Position numbers and translations under genes: made by a program. A model generated the notes under the pieces. That model worked only from the letters and a program-made list of their open reading frames with translations. It ran no database searches and had not been told where the DNA came from. Positions 24,628 through 32,092 of a DNA stretch of 64,000 bases are shown piece after piece. The stretch spans positions 434,001 through 498,000 of the forward strand of contig NZ_JACHYC010000006.1 in the NCBI RefSeq assembly GCF_014192575.1. Reading direction: 5' to 3'. Source of the DNA: Variovorax sp. Sphag1AA. GTDB taxonomy: Bacteria > Pseudomonadota > Gammaproteobacteria > Burkholderiales > Burkholderiaceae_C. Positions within the stretch are counted from its first letter, which is position 1. Each line of letters opens with the position of its first letter.

Positions 24628-26064
24628 TCAGTCCTGCGCAGCCCAGTCGACCAGCGCGTCGAATGCAGGACGCGCGGCCACCGCATTGGCATGGTTGGCG
24701 ATGGCGATCACCACATAGCGCCGCCCGCTGGCCGCATGCACATAGCCGGCGACGCCCGCGGCATCGCGCAGCGTGCCCGTCTTGAGATGCGCCGCGCCAC
24801 CGCCGCGCAGTCCGCGCTTGCGCAGCGTGCCATCCACGCCCGAGGCAGGCAGCGAGGAAATCAGCTCCGGCATCAGCGGCGAGCGCCATGCGATCTGCAG
24901 CATCTTCGCGAGCTCAGCCGCAGTGATGCGCTCGTCGCGCGACAGGCCCGAGCCGTTGTCGATCACCGGTTGCCCTTCGCCGGTGCCGATGCGGTCGTTC
25001 CACCACTGGCGAACCGTCGCGCGCGCAGTCTCCAGGCTGCCTCGCCGCTTCTGCTGCAGGCCGAGCGTGAGGAAGAGTTGCTGGGCCATCACGTTGTTGG
25101 AGTACTTGTTGATGTCGCGGATGACTTCCGCCAGCGGCGGCGAGGCCACTTCGAACACCGGCCGCAGTTCCGCCGGGACACGGCCGTCTCGCACCACGCC
25201 CTTGATCCGGCCGCCCATCTCGATCCACAGGCCGCCGACGGCGCGCGCCGCATAGCTGCGCGGATTCGAATAGGCCACCGGCCACACCTTCTCGCCGCAG
25301 GCCGCCGGGAAGCTGCCGGTGAAGCCGATACGTGCGGGATCGTTGAAATCGGCGCCCAGGCTCGCGCGCCAGTCATTGCACTCGCCGGCCGACAGCGGAA
25401 CCGTCGGCTGCATCGTGACGCCCGCGAGCGCCGGCTCGTAGCTCACCTGTGCGGTCTGTGTCGCGCGGTTTGGCACGAAGGTCATCACCACCGATTTGAA
25501 ATTGATCAGCAAGGCATCCGGCGCCGCGTTGTAGGGCCGCAGGCCTTCGCCGTCGAAGGCGGAAGGATCGGTGTCCGCCACGTCGAACGCACTGCGGTCC
25601 AGCACGATGTCGCCGTCGATGCTCTGGATGCCCATGGCCTGCACGCGCCGCAGTAGCAGCCACAGCCGTTCGATCACCAGCTTGGGGTCGCCCTGGCCGC
25701 GGATGTAGAGATTGCCTTCCAGTACGCCGTTGCGCGCCGGGCCGTCGACATAGACCGGCGTCGTCCAGACGAACGCAGGCCCGAGCAGGTCGAGCGCCGC
25801 ATAAGTGGTGACCAGCTTCATGATCGACGCCGGATTCACCTGCGCCTGCGACCGCCACGCGAGCCGCGGAGGCCGCGCCCCTTCCGCGTCGGCCACCAGC
25901 ATCGTCACCGACTCGCGGGGCACCTTGGCCCGGGCCAGTGCGGCGTCGACTTCCGGCGGAAGGCTCTGCGCGCCCGAGTGGAGCGGAGCGAGGGCGACGA
26001 ATGCGATGACAAGCCCGAAGAGACGGGCGGAAAGGCGACGGGCGGTCGGATTGGCGAAAAGCAT
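24628..26064 (-). CDS. dacB: D-alanyl-D-alanine carboxypeptidase/endopeptidase (PBP4, peptidase S13)
   Basis: Periplasmic penicillin-binding protein of 478 residues acting on peptidoglycan cross-links. The signal peptide covers the first 33 residues, ending near SGA-QSL. The three active-site motifs are SIMK (Ser80, Lys83), SNN in INKYSNNVMAQQ, and KTG in HLKTGTLRD. The long domain between SxxK and SxN is typical of S13 enzymes. The ATG at 26064 is six bases from a GATAAT hexamer and has no ribosome site, so the transcript may be leaderless. Confidence 0.95.
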   Translation of the reverse strand: MLFANPTARRLSARLFGLVIAFVALAPLHSGAQSLPPEVDAALARAKVPRESVTMLVADAEGARPPRLAWRSQAQVNPASIMKLVTTYAALDLLGPAFVWTTPVYVDGPARNGVLEGNLYIRGQGDPKLVIERLWLLLRRVQAMGIQSIDGDIVLDRSAFDVADTDPSAFDGEGLRPYNAAPDALLINFKSVVMTFVPNRATQTAQVSYEPALAGVTMQPTVPLSAGECNDWRASLGADFNDPARIGFTGSFPAACGEKVWPVAYSNPRSYAARAVGGLWIEMGGRIKGVVRDGRVPAELRPVFEVASPPLAEVIRDINKYSNNVMAQQLFLTLGLQQKRRGSLETARATVRQWWNDRIGTGEGQPVIDNGSGLSRDERITAAELAKMLQIAWRSPLMPELISSLPASGVDGTLRKRGLRGGGAAHLKTGTLRDAAGVAGYVHAASGRRYVVIAIANHANAVAARPAFDALVDWAAQD

Positions 26065-26070
26065 CCCCGA

Positions 26071-26076
26071 ATTATC
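26071..26076 (-). promoter_or_regulatory. -10 hexamer 6 bases before the dacB ATG
   Basis: On the minus strand GATAAT ends six bases before the dacB start codon, with no Shine-Dalgarno between, predicting a leaderless message. Confidence 0.45.
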
Positions 26077-26098
26077 CCGGCCTCCCAATACCAGAAAC

Positions 26099-26185
26099 AC
26101 CGCGGAACCGGCTTCGCCGGGCCGCCGGTGTTGCCCCCGGAGAGGGGGTGTCCGAGCCACACGAAGTGGGCGAGGCTGGGGGTGA
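26099..26185. repeat. Hairpin-rich intergenic element (REP-like)
   Basis: Between dacB and the divergent EamA gene lies a run of short hairpins: CCGGC-TTC-GCCGG, then CCCCC-GGAGA-GGGGG, then CCAC-ACGAA-GTGG, ending in a G-rich stretch. It is not coding on either strand. From memory, near-identical blocks occur between many genes of Variovorax and Acidovorax, so I read it as one copy of a family-wide repetitive element. No second copy is in this window. Confidence 0.5.
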
Positions 26186-26188
26186 ACC

Positions 26189-26194
26189 GATAAT
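26189..26194 (+). promoter_or_regulatory. -10 hexamer 6 bases before the EamA ATG
   Basis: GATAAT ends six bases before the start codon of the transporter gene, without a ribosome-binding site. It mirrors the arrangement on the opposite strand before dacB. Confidence 0.45.
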
Positions 26195-26200
26195 CACGCG

Positions 26201-27202
26201 ATGCCCGCCGCCCCCCGTTTCTCTCCTCGCACTCTCGGTTTGGGCGCGGCCGTCATTACGGTCCTGGTATGGACCGCCTTCATCGTGATCGCGCGTGCTT
26301 CCGCAGGCCGCTCGCTGACACCTTTCGATATCGCCTTCGCCCGCATCTGCGGCGCCAGCCTGGTGCTGATCCCGTGGGGCGCCTGGATCGTCGCGCGCGA
26401 CCGCGACCCGGCGCGCCGCTCGCTGTTCGGCCTGTCGCCCGTGCCGCTGCGCCTGACGGCGACCGCCGGCGTCTTCGGCGGCCTCGCCTACGCGCTCCTG
26501 GCCTACACCGGCTTCTTCTTCGCGCCGGCGACCCACGCCTCGGTGCTCATGCCCGGCAGCCTGCCCCTGTGGACCGCACTGCTCGCGGCCATCGTGCTGC
26601 ACGACCGCATCACGCCCGGCCGCGCGCTCGGCCTGCTGCTCATCGTGCTGGGCGACCTCTTCGTCGGCGGCGGCAGCTTGCTGCATGCGCTCGAGGGTGG
26701 GGTCATCTGGAAGGGCGACCTGCTCTTCATGAGCGCCGCGTTCTGCTGGGCGTCGTACAGCGTGGTGGTGCGCAAGTACGGGCTCGATGCAGTGCGCGCG
26801 ACCATCGCGATCACCGTCTTCGCCTTCATGACCTACATCCCCGTCTATACGCTGCTGGCCGCAACCGGCGTGGTCACGAGCCATCTCGCCACGGCGCCGG
26901 TGGGCGAGATCGCGTTCCAGATGCTCTTCCAGGGCATCGGCTCGGTGGTGATCTCGGGCATCACGTTCACCCGGATGATCCAGTACTTCGGGCCGGTGCG
27001 TACCACCATGATCACTGCGCTGGTGCCGGGCCTGTCCGCGCTCGGCGCGGTCGTGTTCCTTGGCGAGCCGCTGCAATGGAATCTCATCGCGGGGCTGATG
27101 CTGGTCACGGCCGGCATCCTCTTTGGTGTGCAGCGCGTCCGGGCCGGCGCGGTGCCGCAAGCGGTGCCCGCACGCACGGCGAGAGGCGGTGCAGATGCCT
27201 GA
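26201..27202 (+). CDS. EamA-family (DMT) transporter
   Basis: Inner-membrane drug/metabolite-type permease of 333 residues with about ten hydrophobic helices in two EamA repeats (roughly 15-150 and 170-305). Features include the gap motif AGVFGGLAYALLAYTGFFFAPA near residue 90 and LGEPLQWNLIAGLMLVTAGI near the end, typical of the second repeat. It could export amino acids, nucleosides or small metabolites; the substrate is not predictable. It overlaps tsaB by eight bases, so it is cotranscribed with the tRNA-modification and pyrF genes downstream. Confidence 0.9.
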   Translation: MPAAPRFSPRTLGLGAAVITVLVWTAFIVIARASAGRSLTPFDIAFARICGASLVLIPWGAWIVARDRDPARRSLFGLSPVPLRLTATAGVFGGLAYALLAYTGFFFAPATHASVLMPGSLPLWTALLAAIVLHDRITPGRALGLLLIVLGDLFVGGGSLLHALEGGVIWKGDLLFMSAAFCWASYSVVVRKYGLDAVRATIAITVFAFMTYIPVYTLLAATGVVTSHLATAPVGEIAFQMLFQGIGSVVISGITFTRMIQYFGPVRTTMITALVPGLSALGAVVFLGEPLQWNLIAGLMLVTAGILFGVQRVRAGAVPQAVPARTARGGADA

Positions 27203-27887
27203 CAAGCTCCTCGCCTTCGATACCAGCACCGAGACGCTCTCGATCGCGGTGCGCCATGGCGACCTGCTGCTCGAGCACACCGGCGACGGCGGCGCGCAGT
27301 CGTCATCGACGCTGATTCCGCTGATCCAGAAGCTGCTCGCCGATGCCGGCCTGAGGCTCCGGGAGCTCGACACGATCGCCTTCGGGCGCGGGCCCGGATC
27401 CTTCACCGGCCTGCGCACCGCCTGTTCGGTCGCGCAGGGATTGGGCTACGGCGCCGGCCTGCGGCTGCTGCCGATCGACACCCTCCATGCGGTCGCGGAA
27501 GAAGCCCGCCATCGTTTCGGCTTGCAGCGCGTGGTCGCGGTGCTCGATGCGCGCATGGACCAGGTCTATACGGCGTGCTACGACCTCAGCGTCGAAGTCG
27601 TGGCCAGCGAGCCGGACCTGCTCGAACCCGAGAACGTCGTCGTGCCGGCTGGCTGGGGGCTCGCCGGAAATGCCTTCGCGGCCTATGGCGACCGCTTGCC
27701 GCGCGCGGCGGAGCGGCACACCGTGCTCCCGACGGCCGCGGCGATGCTTCGCCTCGCACCGGCGCTGCTCGCCGCAGGCCGCACCGTTGCGCCTGCCGAC
27801 GCGTGGCCTCTCTACGTTCGCGATAAAGTGGCGCAGACTACCGAGGAGCGCGCCGCCATCAAGGCGGCCGCCGCCAACCAGCCATGA
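27195..27887 (+). CDS. tsaB: tRNA threonylcarbamoyladenosine biosynthesis protein TsaB
   Basis: Scaffold subunit of the TsaBDE complex that installs t6A37 on tRNAs reading ANN codons; 230 residues. It has the ASKHA fold start LLAFDTSTETLSIAV and the family motif FGRGPGSFTGLRTACSVAQG near residue 66. The ATG at 27195 lies inside the end of the EamA gene and 24 codons after an unlikely earlier start. The stop overlaps rimI in ATGA. Sua5 for the preceding chemical step is at 21969, so two of the t6A enzymes are in this window. Confidence 0.94.
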   Translation: MPDKLLAFDTSTETLSIAVRHGDLLLEHTGDGGAQSSSTLIPLIQKLLADAGLRLRELDTIAFGRGPGSFTGLRTACSVAQGLGYGAGLRLLPIDTLHAVAEEARHRFGLQRVVAVLDARMDQVYTACYDLSVEVVASEPDLLEPENVVVPAGWGLAGNAFAAYGDRLPRAAERHTVLPTAAAMLRLAPALLAAGRTVAPADAWPLYVRDKVAQTTEERAAIKAAAANQP

Positions 27888-28465
27888 GCGCAGTTCTTCT
27901 TCAGTCGCGTGAAGCCCGCCTCGAACCCATGACGGTCGAGCGCGTGCCGGCGGTCTGCGCGGTCGAGCAGACGGCCTACACACACCCCTGGACGCCGGCC
28001 AACTTCATCGACTCGCTGGCCGCGGGCTACCACTGCCAGTGCCTCGTCGGCCCGGCTGCAGATGGCGACGCGCCGGCCCAGCCGCGCGGGGCGCGCGCCT
28101 TGTTGAGTCGTGCGCTTTCGCGGTCGTCGCCCGAAATCATCATTGGCTACTTCGTCGCCATGAAAGGCGTGGATGAGGTGCATTTGCTCAACATCACCGT
28201 CGCGCCTGCCTTTCAGCGGCAGGGATGGGCGCCGCTGATGCTCGAAGCGCTGGCCGGATGGTCGCGCGGACAGAACGCGCAGTGGCTCTGGCTCGAAGTG
28301 CGCGCAAGCAACCATCGCGCGCTCGCCATCTACGAGCGCAACGGCTTCCGTCGCGTGGGCATCCGCAAGGGCTACTACCCGGCGCACGTCAACGCCCGCG
28401 AAGACGCGGTCGTCATGAGCCTGCGCCTGAACGAATCCAACAGCGCCTGGGGAGGACTGGCATGA
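27884..28465 (+). CDS. rimI: Ribosomal protein uS19-/bS18-alanine-type N-acetyltransferase RimI
   Basis: GNAT acetyltransferase of 193 residues. In the family it acetylates the N-terminal alanine of ribosomal protein S18. The acetyl-CoA loop is VAPAFQRQGWAPLMLEAL near residues 107-124, followed by LEVRASNHRALAIYERNGF and RVGIRKGYYP, the RimI tail. It is longer than typical (about 150) because of an insert near residues 55-75 (AADGDAPAQPRGARALLSRA). It overlaps tsaB and the next gene by four bases each; tsaB-rimI adjacency is common. Confidence 0.92.
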   Translation: MSAVLLQSREARLEPMTVERVPAVCAVEQTAYTHPWTPANFIDSLAAGYHCQCLVGPAADGDAPAQPRGARALLSRALSRSSPEIIIGYFVAMKGVDEVHLLNITVAPAFQRQGWAPLMLEALAGWSRGQNAQWLWLEVRASNHRALAIYERNGFRRVGIRKGYYPAHVNAREDAVVMSLRLNESNSAWGGLA

Positions 28466-29214
28466 CGCCGCGCCATCGCGCGATGCTCGAGGAAATGGGC
28501 ATCAAGCTTTTCTGGTGGCCCAAGGAAGGGGCAGGCGATGCGCAGGTCGTGGCCGCCGAGGCGCCTGCCGTCTCGGCCGAAGAGCCCGTCGAAACACCTG
28601 CCGAGCGCACTCCCGCGCCGGTTGCGCGACCTGCCGCCGCGCCGGTGGTTTCTGCTCCGGCGCCCAGCCGCGCACCGCTCGCGCCGACGCACGGCGCCAC
28701 CGTGCTGGCCGATGCGCCGCGTCATCTGTACGGCGCCGAGCCGATGGCAAAGGGCGGCTGGCTCGTCGTCGCCGACATGCCCCCGGAACTCGACGGACGC
28801 CATGGCGAACCTTTCGCGAGCGACGCAGGCCGCCTGCTCGACAACATGCTGCGCGCGCTTCAGCTTCACAGCGGCGCGACGCCGGTGCATCTGGTGCGTA
28901 CGCATCGCGGCGTCGCTTCGGGCCAGCCCGACAGCCCGCGGCCGCTCGGCGAGACGTTCGCCGAAAGCGTCGACGCACTCGCCCCGCGCCTCGTGCTCGC
29001 GATGGGGCCGTTGGCTGCGCAGAGCTTGCTCCAGAGCGGCGATCCACTCGGCAAGCTGCGCGGGCGCGCACTGCCCGTCGCGCTGCTGCCGGGGTCCGAC
29101 GTGCCAGTCGTTGCGACCTATCACCCCGCTTACCTGCTGCGCAACCCGGCGGACAAGGGCCGCGCCTGGGCCGACCTCTGCCTTGCCGCGGAAGAGTTCG
29201 CCAGCGGGGGCTGA
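28462..29214 (+). CDS. Uracil-DNA glycosylase family-4/5-like protein, degenerate
   Basis: Protein of 250 residues with the C-terminal UDG-fold signature YHPAYLLRNPADKGRAWADL and an earlier GEPFASDAGRLLDNML. The catalytic GEAPG motif of family 4 is replaced by ADMPP, and the cysteines that hold the 4Fe-4S cluster are absent: the protein has a single Cys near its end. Residues 25-75 are a low-complexity Ala/Pro-rich linker. It follows rimI with an ATGA overlap. It may have lost glycosylase activity or work on another lesion. The fold assignment is firm; the activity is not. Confidence 0.8.
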   Translation: MTPRHRAMLEEMGIKLFWWPKEGAGDAQVVAAEAPAVSAEEPVETPAERTPAPVARPAAAPVVSAPAPSRAPLAPTHGATVLADAPRHLYGAEPMAKGGWLVVADMPPELDGRHGEPFASDAGRLLDNMLRALQLHSGATPVHLVRTHRGVASGQPDSPRPLGETFAESVDALAPRLVLAMGPLAAQSLLQSGDPLGKLRGRALPVALLPGSDVPVVATYHPAYLLRNPADKGRAWADLCLAAEEFASGG

Positions 29215-29227
29215 TCCCGCGGCGGCC

Positions 29228-29233
29228 TAAAAT
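29228..29233 (+). promoter_or_regulatory. -10 hexamer 8 bases before the pyrF ATG
   Basis: TAAAAT ends eight bases before the start codon in a 27-base gap, with no Shine-Dalgarno. It predicts a leaderless pyrF transcript independent of the upstream operon. Confidence 0.5.
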
Positions 29234-29241
29234 TCCGCCCC

Positions 29242-30066
29242 ATGACCTTCCTGGACAAGCTGCGCGCCGCCGAGCGCCAGAACGGCTCGCTGCTCTGCGT
29301 CGGGCTCGACCCCGAACCGACGAAATTCCCTGCCCATCTCAAGGGCGACGCCAGCAAGATCTACGACTTCTGCGCCCGCATCGTCGACGCGACCGCCGAT
29401 CTCGTCATCGCCTTCAAGCCGCAGATCGCCTATTTCGCCGCGCACCGCGCCGAAGACCAGCTCGAAAAGCTCATGGAGCACATGCGCCGCAACGCGCCCC
29501 AGGTGCCGACCATCCTCGACGCCAAGCGGGGCGACATCGGCTCCACGGCCGAGCAGTACGCGCGCGAGGCCTTCGAGCGCTACGGCGCGGATGCGGTCAC
29601 GCTGTCGCCCTTCATGGGATTCGATTCGGTGGAGCCCTACCTGCGCTTCGAAGGCAAGGGCGCCTTCCTGTTGTGCCGCACCAGCAATCCGGGCGGCTCC
29701 GACCTGCAGGGGCAGCGTCTGGCCGGTGTGCCGGGCGAGCCTTTCTTGTATGAGCATGTCGCCAGGCTGGCGCAAGGGCCGTGGAACCTGAACGGCCAGC
29801 TCGGGTTGGTGGTCGGCGCGACCTATCCGAACGAAATCGAGCGCGTCCGCGCACTCGCTCCGACCGTGCCGCTGCTGATCCCGGGCGTCGGCGCCCAGGG
29901 CGGCGATGCGGTCGCGACCGTCCGCGCCGGCTGGCGTGCGGACGCGCCGATCGTGGTCAATTCATCGCGCGCGATCTGCTATGCCTCCGCTGGCGACGAC
30001 TTCGCCGAAGCTGCCCGCCGCGAGGCCACGCGAACCCGCGACGGGCTCGAAGCCGCCAAGGCCTGA
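29242..30066 (+). CDS. pyrF: Orotidine 5'-phosphate decarboxylase
   Basis: Last step of UMP synthesis, cytosolic; 274 residues, the longer type 2 form. The substrate-binding start is LLCVGLDPEPTKFPA, the catalytic core is TILDAKRGDIGSTAEQYA (Lys-Arg-Gly-Asp) near residue 93, and the phosphate loop is IPGVGAQGGD near 214, followed by INSSRAI-like VNSSRAICYAS. It ends 180 bases before the DUF1800 gene. A -10-like box abuts its ATG. Confidence 0.97.
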   Translation: MTFLDKLRAAERQNGSLLCVGLDPEPTKFPAHLKGDASKIYDFCARIVDATADLVIAFKPQIAYFAAHRAEDQLEKLMEHMRRNAPQVPTILDAKRGDIGSTAEQYAREAFERYGADAVTLSPFMGFDSVEPYLRFEGKGAFLLCRTSNPGGSDLQGQRLAGVPGEPFLYEHVARLAQGPWNLNGQLGLVVGATYPNEIERVRALAPTVPLLIPGVGAQGGDAVATVRAGWRADAPIVVNSSRAICYASAGDDFAEAARREATRTRDGLEAAKA

Positions 30067-30109
30067 AACGACATTCCGCGTCATTGCGCAAGCGGCCGGT
30101 TGCGCCGGC

Positions 30110-30153
30110 GTGACGAAAAAAGTCACATTTCTTAACGTTTGTAGACCTTAACG
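30110..30153. promoter_or_regulatory. Inverted repeat and CTTAACG direct repeat downstream of pyrF
   Basis: GTGAC and GTCAC (30110-30126) flank GAAAAAA and are followed by ATTTCTT; this could be a weak terminator for pyrF. Next, CTTAACG occurs at 30131-30137 and again at 30147-30153, 16 bases apart, 94 bases before the DUF1800 start. The repeat may be a regulator site for the secreted pair. This AT-rich patch is the only notable content of the 180-base gap. Confidence 0.35.
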
Positions 30154-30246
30154 CCTCACTCCGGCGGCGATCGCGCAGGTCTGGCGGTCGGCATGGCACT
30201 TGCCTCGGAGAGCCCGGCGCCCGAGCGCCGAGGAGTGAGGAATCCC

Positions 30247-32082
30247 ATGGTGGAAGACATCGCAACCGGTCGCAACGAGGCGACCGAGGAGTCGGTGCGC
30301 GTGGATGACGCATCCACGGCGGTCCGGCCGCCTCATCAGTACAGCCCAGTGCCCATGGCGACCGCGCTGGCGGCCGCTGCTGCGCTCGCCGCCTGTGGCG
30401 GCGGAGGCGGGGGTGGCGGCGGCTACGCATTGCCAGTCGGGAGTGGTTCCGGCACGCAGGCGGGCTCGCTGTCTTCGCTGTCGTCGACGCCCACGGCACA
30501 GACCTACGTCTACACCCAGGCCAAGAGTGACGACGAGGCCGCGCGCTTCCTGCTGCAGGCGCAGTTCTCAGCGTCCGATGCCGAAATCGCGTCGGTGCGC
30601 AGCAAGGGCTACCTGCCGTGGCTCGGCGAGCAGGTCGACCGCGAGGCGACACAGACCGGCTGGGACTGGATCGCGAGCAAGCCCTACAACACCGTCAACG
30701 TCGACGACATGATCTGGAACCAGCTCATGACGGCGCCGGACGGCTTCCGCAAGCGCGCCGCCCTGGCGCTGACCGAGATCTTCGTGGTCTCGGCCACCGA
30801 CATCGGCTCCAACTGGCCCGATCACATGATGGCCCAGTACTGGGACACGCTGGTCCGTGGCGTGACGGGCAACTTCCGGCAGCTGCTGGAGGACGTGACC
30901 CTCAACCCGGCGATGGGCTACTACCTCAACACCAAGGGCAACCAGAAAGAGAACGCCCAAGGTCGCCAGCCCGACGAGAACTACGCGCGCGAGGTCATGC
31001 AGTTGATGACCATCGGGCTCTACCAGCTCAATGCCGACGGCACGCTCAGGACCGGTGCCGATGGTGCGCCGCTCGACACCTACACGCTCGACGACGTCAC
31101 GAACCTCGCGCGGGTCTTTACCGGCTACGACCTCGACATCCGGACCGACGAGAAGAGCGGAACCGCCGGTGCCTTTACGCCGCCGGGCGCCACCTACACC
31201 GTCGAGAGCAACGGCTGGACGACGCGGCCGATGGCGCTGACCGCATCGCGGCATTCGACGCTCGAAGCGAAGTTCCTCGGCGCGACCGTGCCGGGGGGCA
31301 CCGACGGCAAGGCCGCGCTCAAGATCGCGCTCGACACGCTCTTCAATCACCCCAATGTCGGGCCCTTCATCTGCAGGCAACTCATCCAGCGGCTGGTGAC
31401 CAGCAACCCCAGTCCTGACTACGTGAAACGCGTATCCGACGTCTTCGCCAACAACGGCGCAGGCGTGCGCGGCGACATGAAGAGCGTCTTCGCGGCTGTG
31501 CTGCTCGACAACGAGGCGCGCAGTCCGGCCGGCCTGGCCGATCCCAATTTCGGGCGCCTGCGCGAGCCGATGCTGCGCTTCGTGCAATGGGCGCGCACCT
31601 TCGGCGCAGGCTCGACCACCGGCAACTGGAAGATCGGCAATCTCTCGCGGCCCAACGACCAGCTCGGCCAGAGCCCGTTGCGTTCGCCCTCGGTCTTCAA
31701 TTTCTTCCGGCCCGGCTACGTGCCGCCTTCGACCGCCATCGCGACCGCGAAGATGGTCGCGCCCGAGTTCCAGCTGGTCAACGAAACCAGCGTCGGTGGC
31801 TACGTCAACTACATGCAGAGCGCGCTGCAGAAGACCACCAAGGACGTCAACGTCGGCTATGCAAGCGAGTTCGCGCTGGTGCTCGATCCGGCCGGGCTGG
31901 TGCGGCGGCTGAACCTGCTGCTGGCGGCCAACCAGCTCCCTGCGTCGACCGTGGCGCTGATCACCAGCGCGCTCAACACGCCGGTGGTGAGCGCGACCAG
32001 CACCGACGCCGTCAAGCTCAACCGCGTGTACGCAGCGGTGCTGATGGTGATGGCTTCGCCCTCGTACCTGATCCAGAAGTAA
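30247..32082 (+). CDS. DUF1800 family protein with lipobox-like polyglycine leader
   Basis: Large protein of 611 residues. From about residue 85 it matches DUF1800 (AARFLLQAQFSASDAEI; PDENYAREVMQLMTIGLYQL; VTNLARVFTGYDL; FICRQLIQRLV). The leader is odd: 36 mostly acidic residues, then a hydrophobic Ala-rich segment ending LAAC (Cys50) and nine glycines. GAGGAAT before ATG 30247 supports this start; ATG 30355 would give a shorter leader without positive charges. The next gene is a Tat-exported DUF1501 protein; the two families regularly occur as a pair. Function unknown, probably periplasmic or surface. Confidence 0.85.
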   Translation: MVEDIATGRNEATEESVRVDDASTAVRPPHQYSPVPMATALAAAAALAACGGGGGGGGGYALPVGSGSGTQAGSLSSLSSTPTAQTYVYTQAKSDDEAARFLLQAQFSASDAEIASVRSKGYLPWLGEQVDREATQTGWDWIASKPYNTVNVDDMIWNQLMTAPDGFRKRAALALTEIFVVSATDIGSNWPDHMMAQYWDTLVRGVTGNFRQLLEDVTLNPAMGYYLNTKGNQKENAQGRQPDENYAREVMQLMTIGLYQLNADGTLRTGADGAPLDTYTLDDVTNLARVFTGYDLDIRTDEKSGTAGAFTPPGATYTVESNGWTTRPMALTASRHSTLEAKFLGATVPGGTDGKAALKIALDTLFNHPNVGPFICRQLIQRLVTSNPSPDYVKRVSDVFANNGAGVRGDMKSVFAAVLLDNEARSPAGLADPNFGRLREPMLRFVQWARTFGAGSTTGNWKIGNLSRPNDQLGQSPLRSPSVFNFFRPGYVPPSTAIATAKMVAPEFQLVNETSVGGYVNYMQSALQKTTKDVNVGYASEFALVLDPAGLVRRLNLLLAANQLPASTVALITSALNTPVVSATSTDAVKLNRVYAAVLMVMASPSYLIQK

Positions 32083-32092
32083 GGACCGCGCG

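Noticed and set aside
30110..30126. Strong terminator after pyrF
   Set aside because: The stem is only 5 bp and the T tract is interrupted, so it is kept only as a weak inverted repeat.
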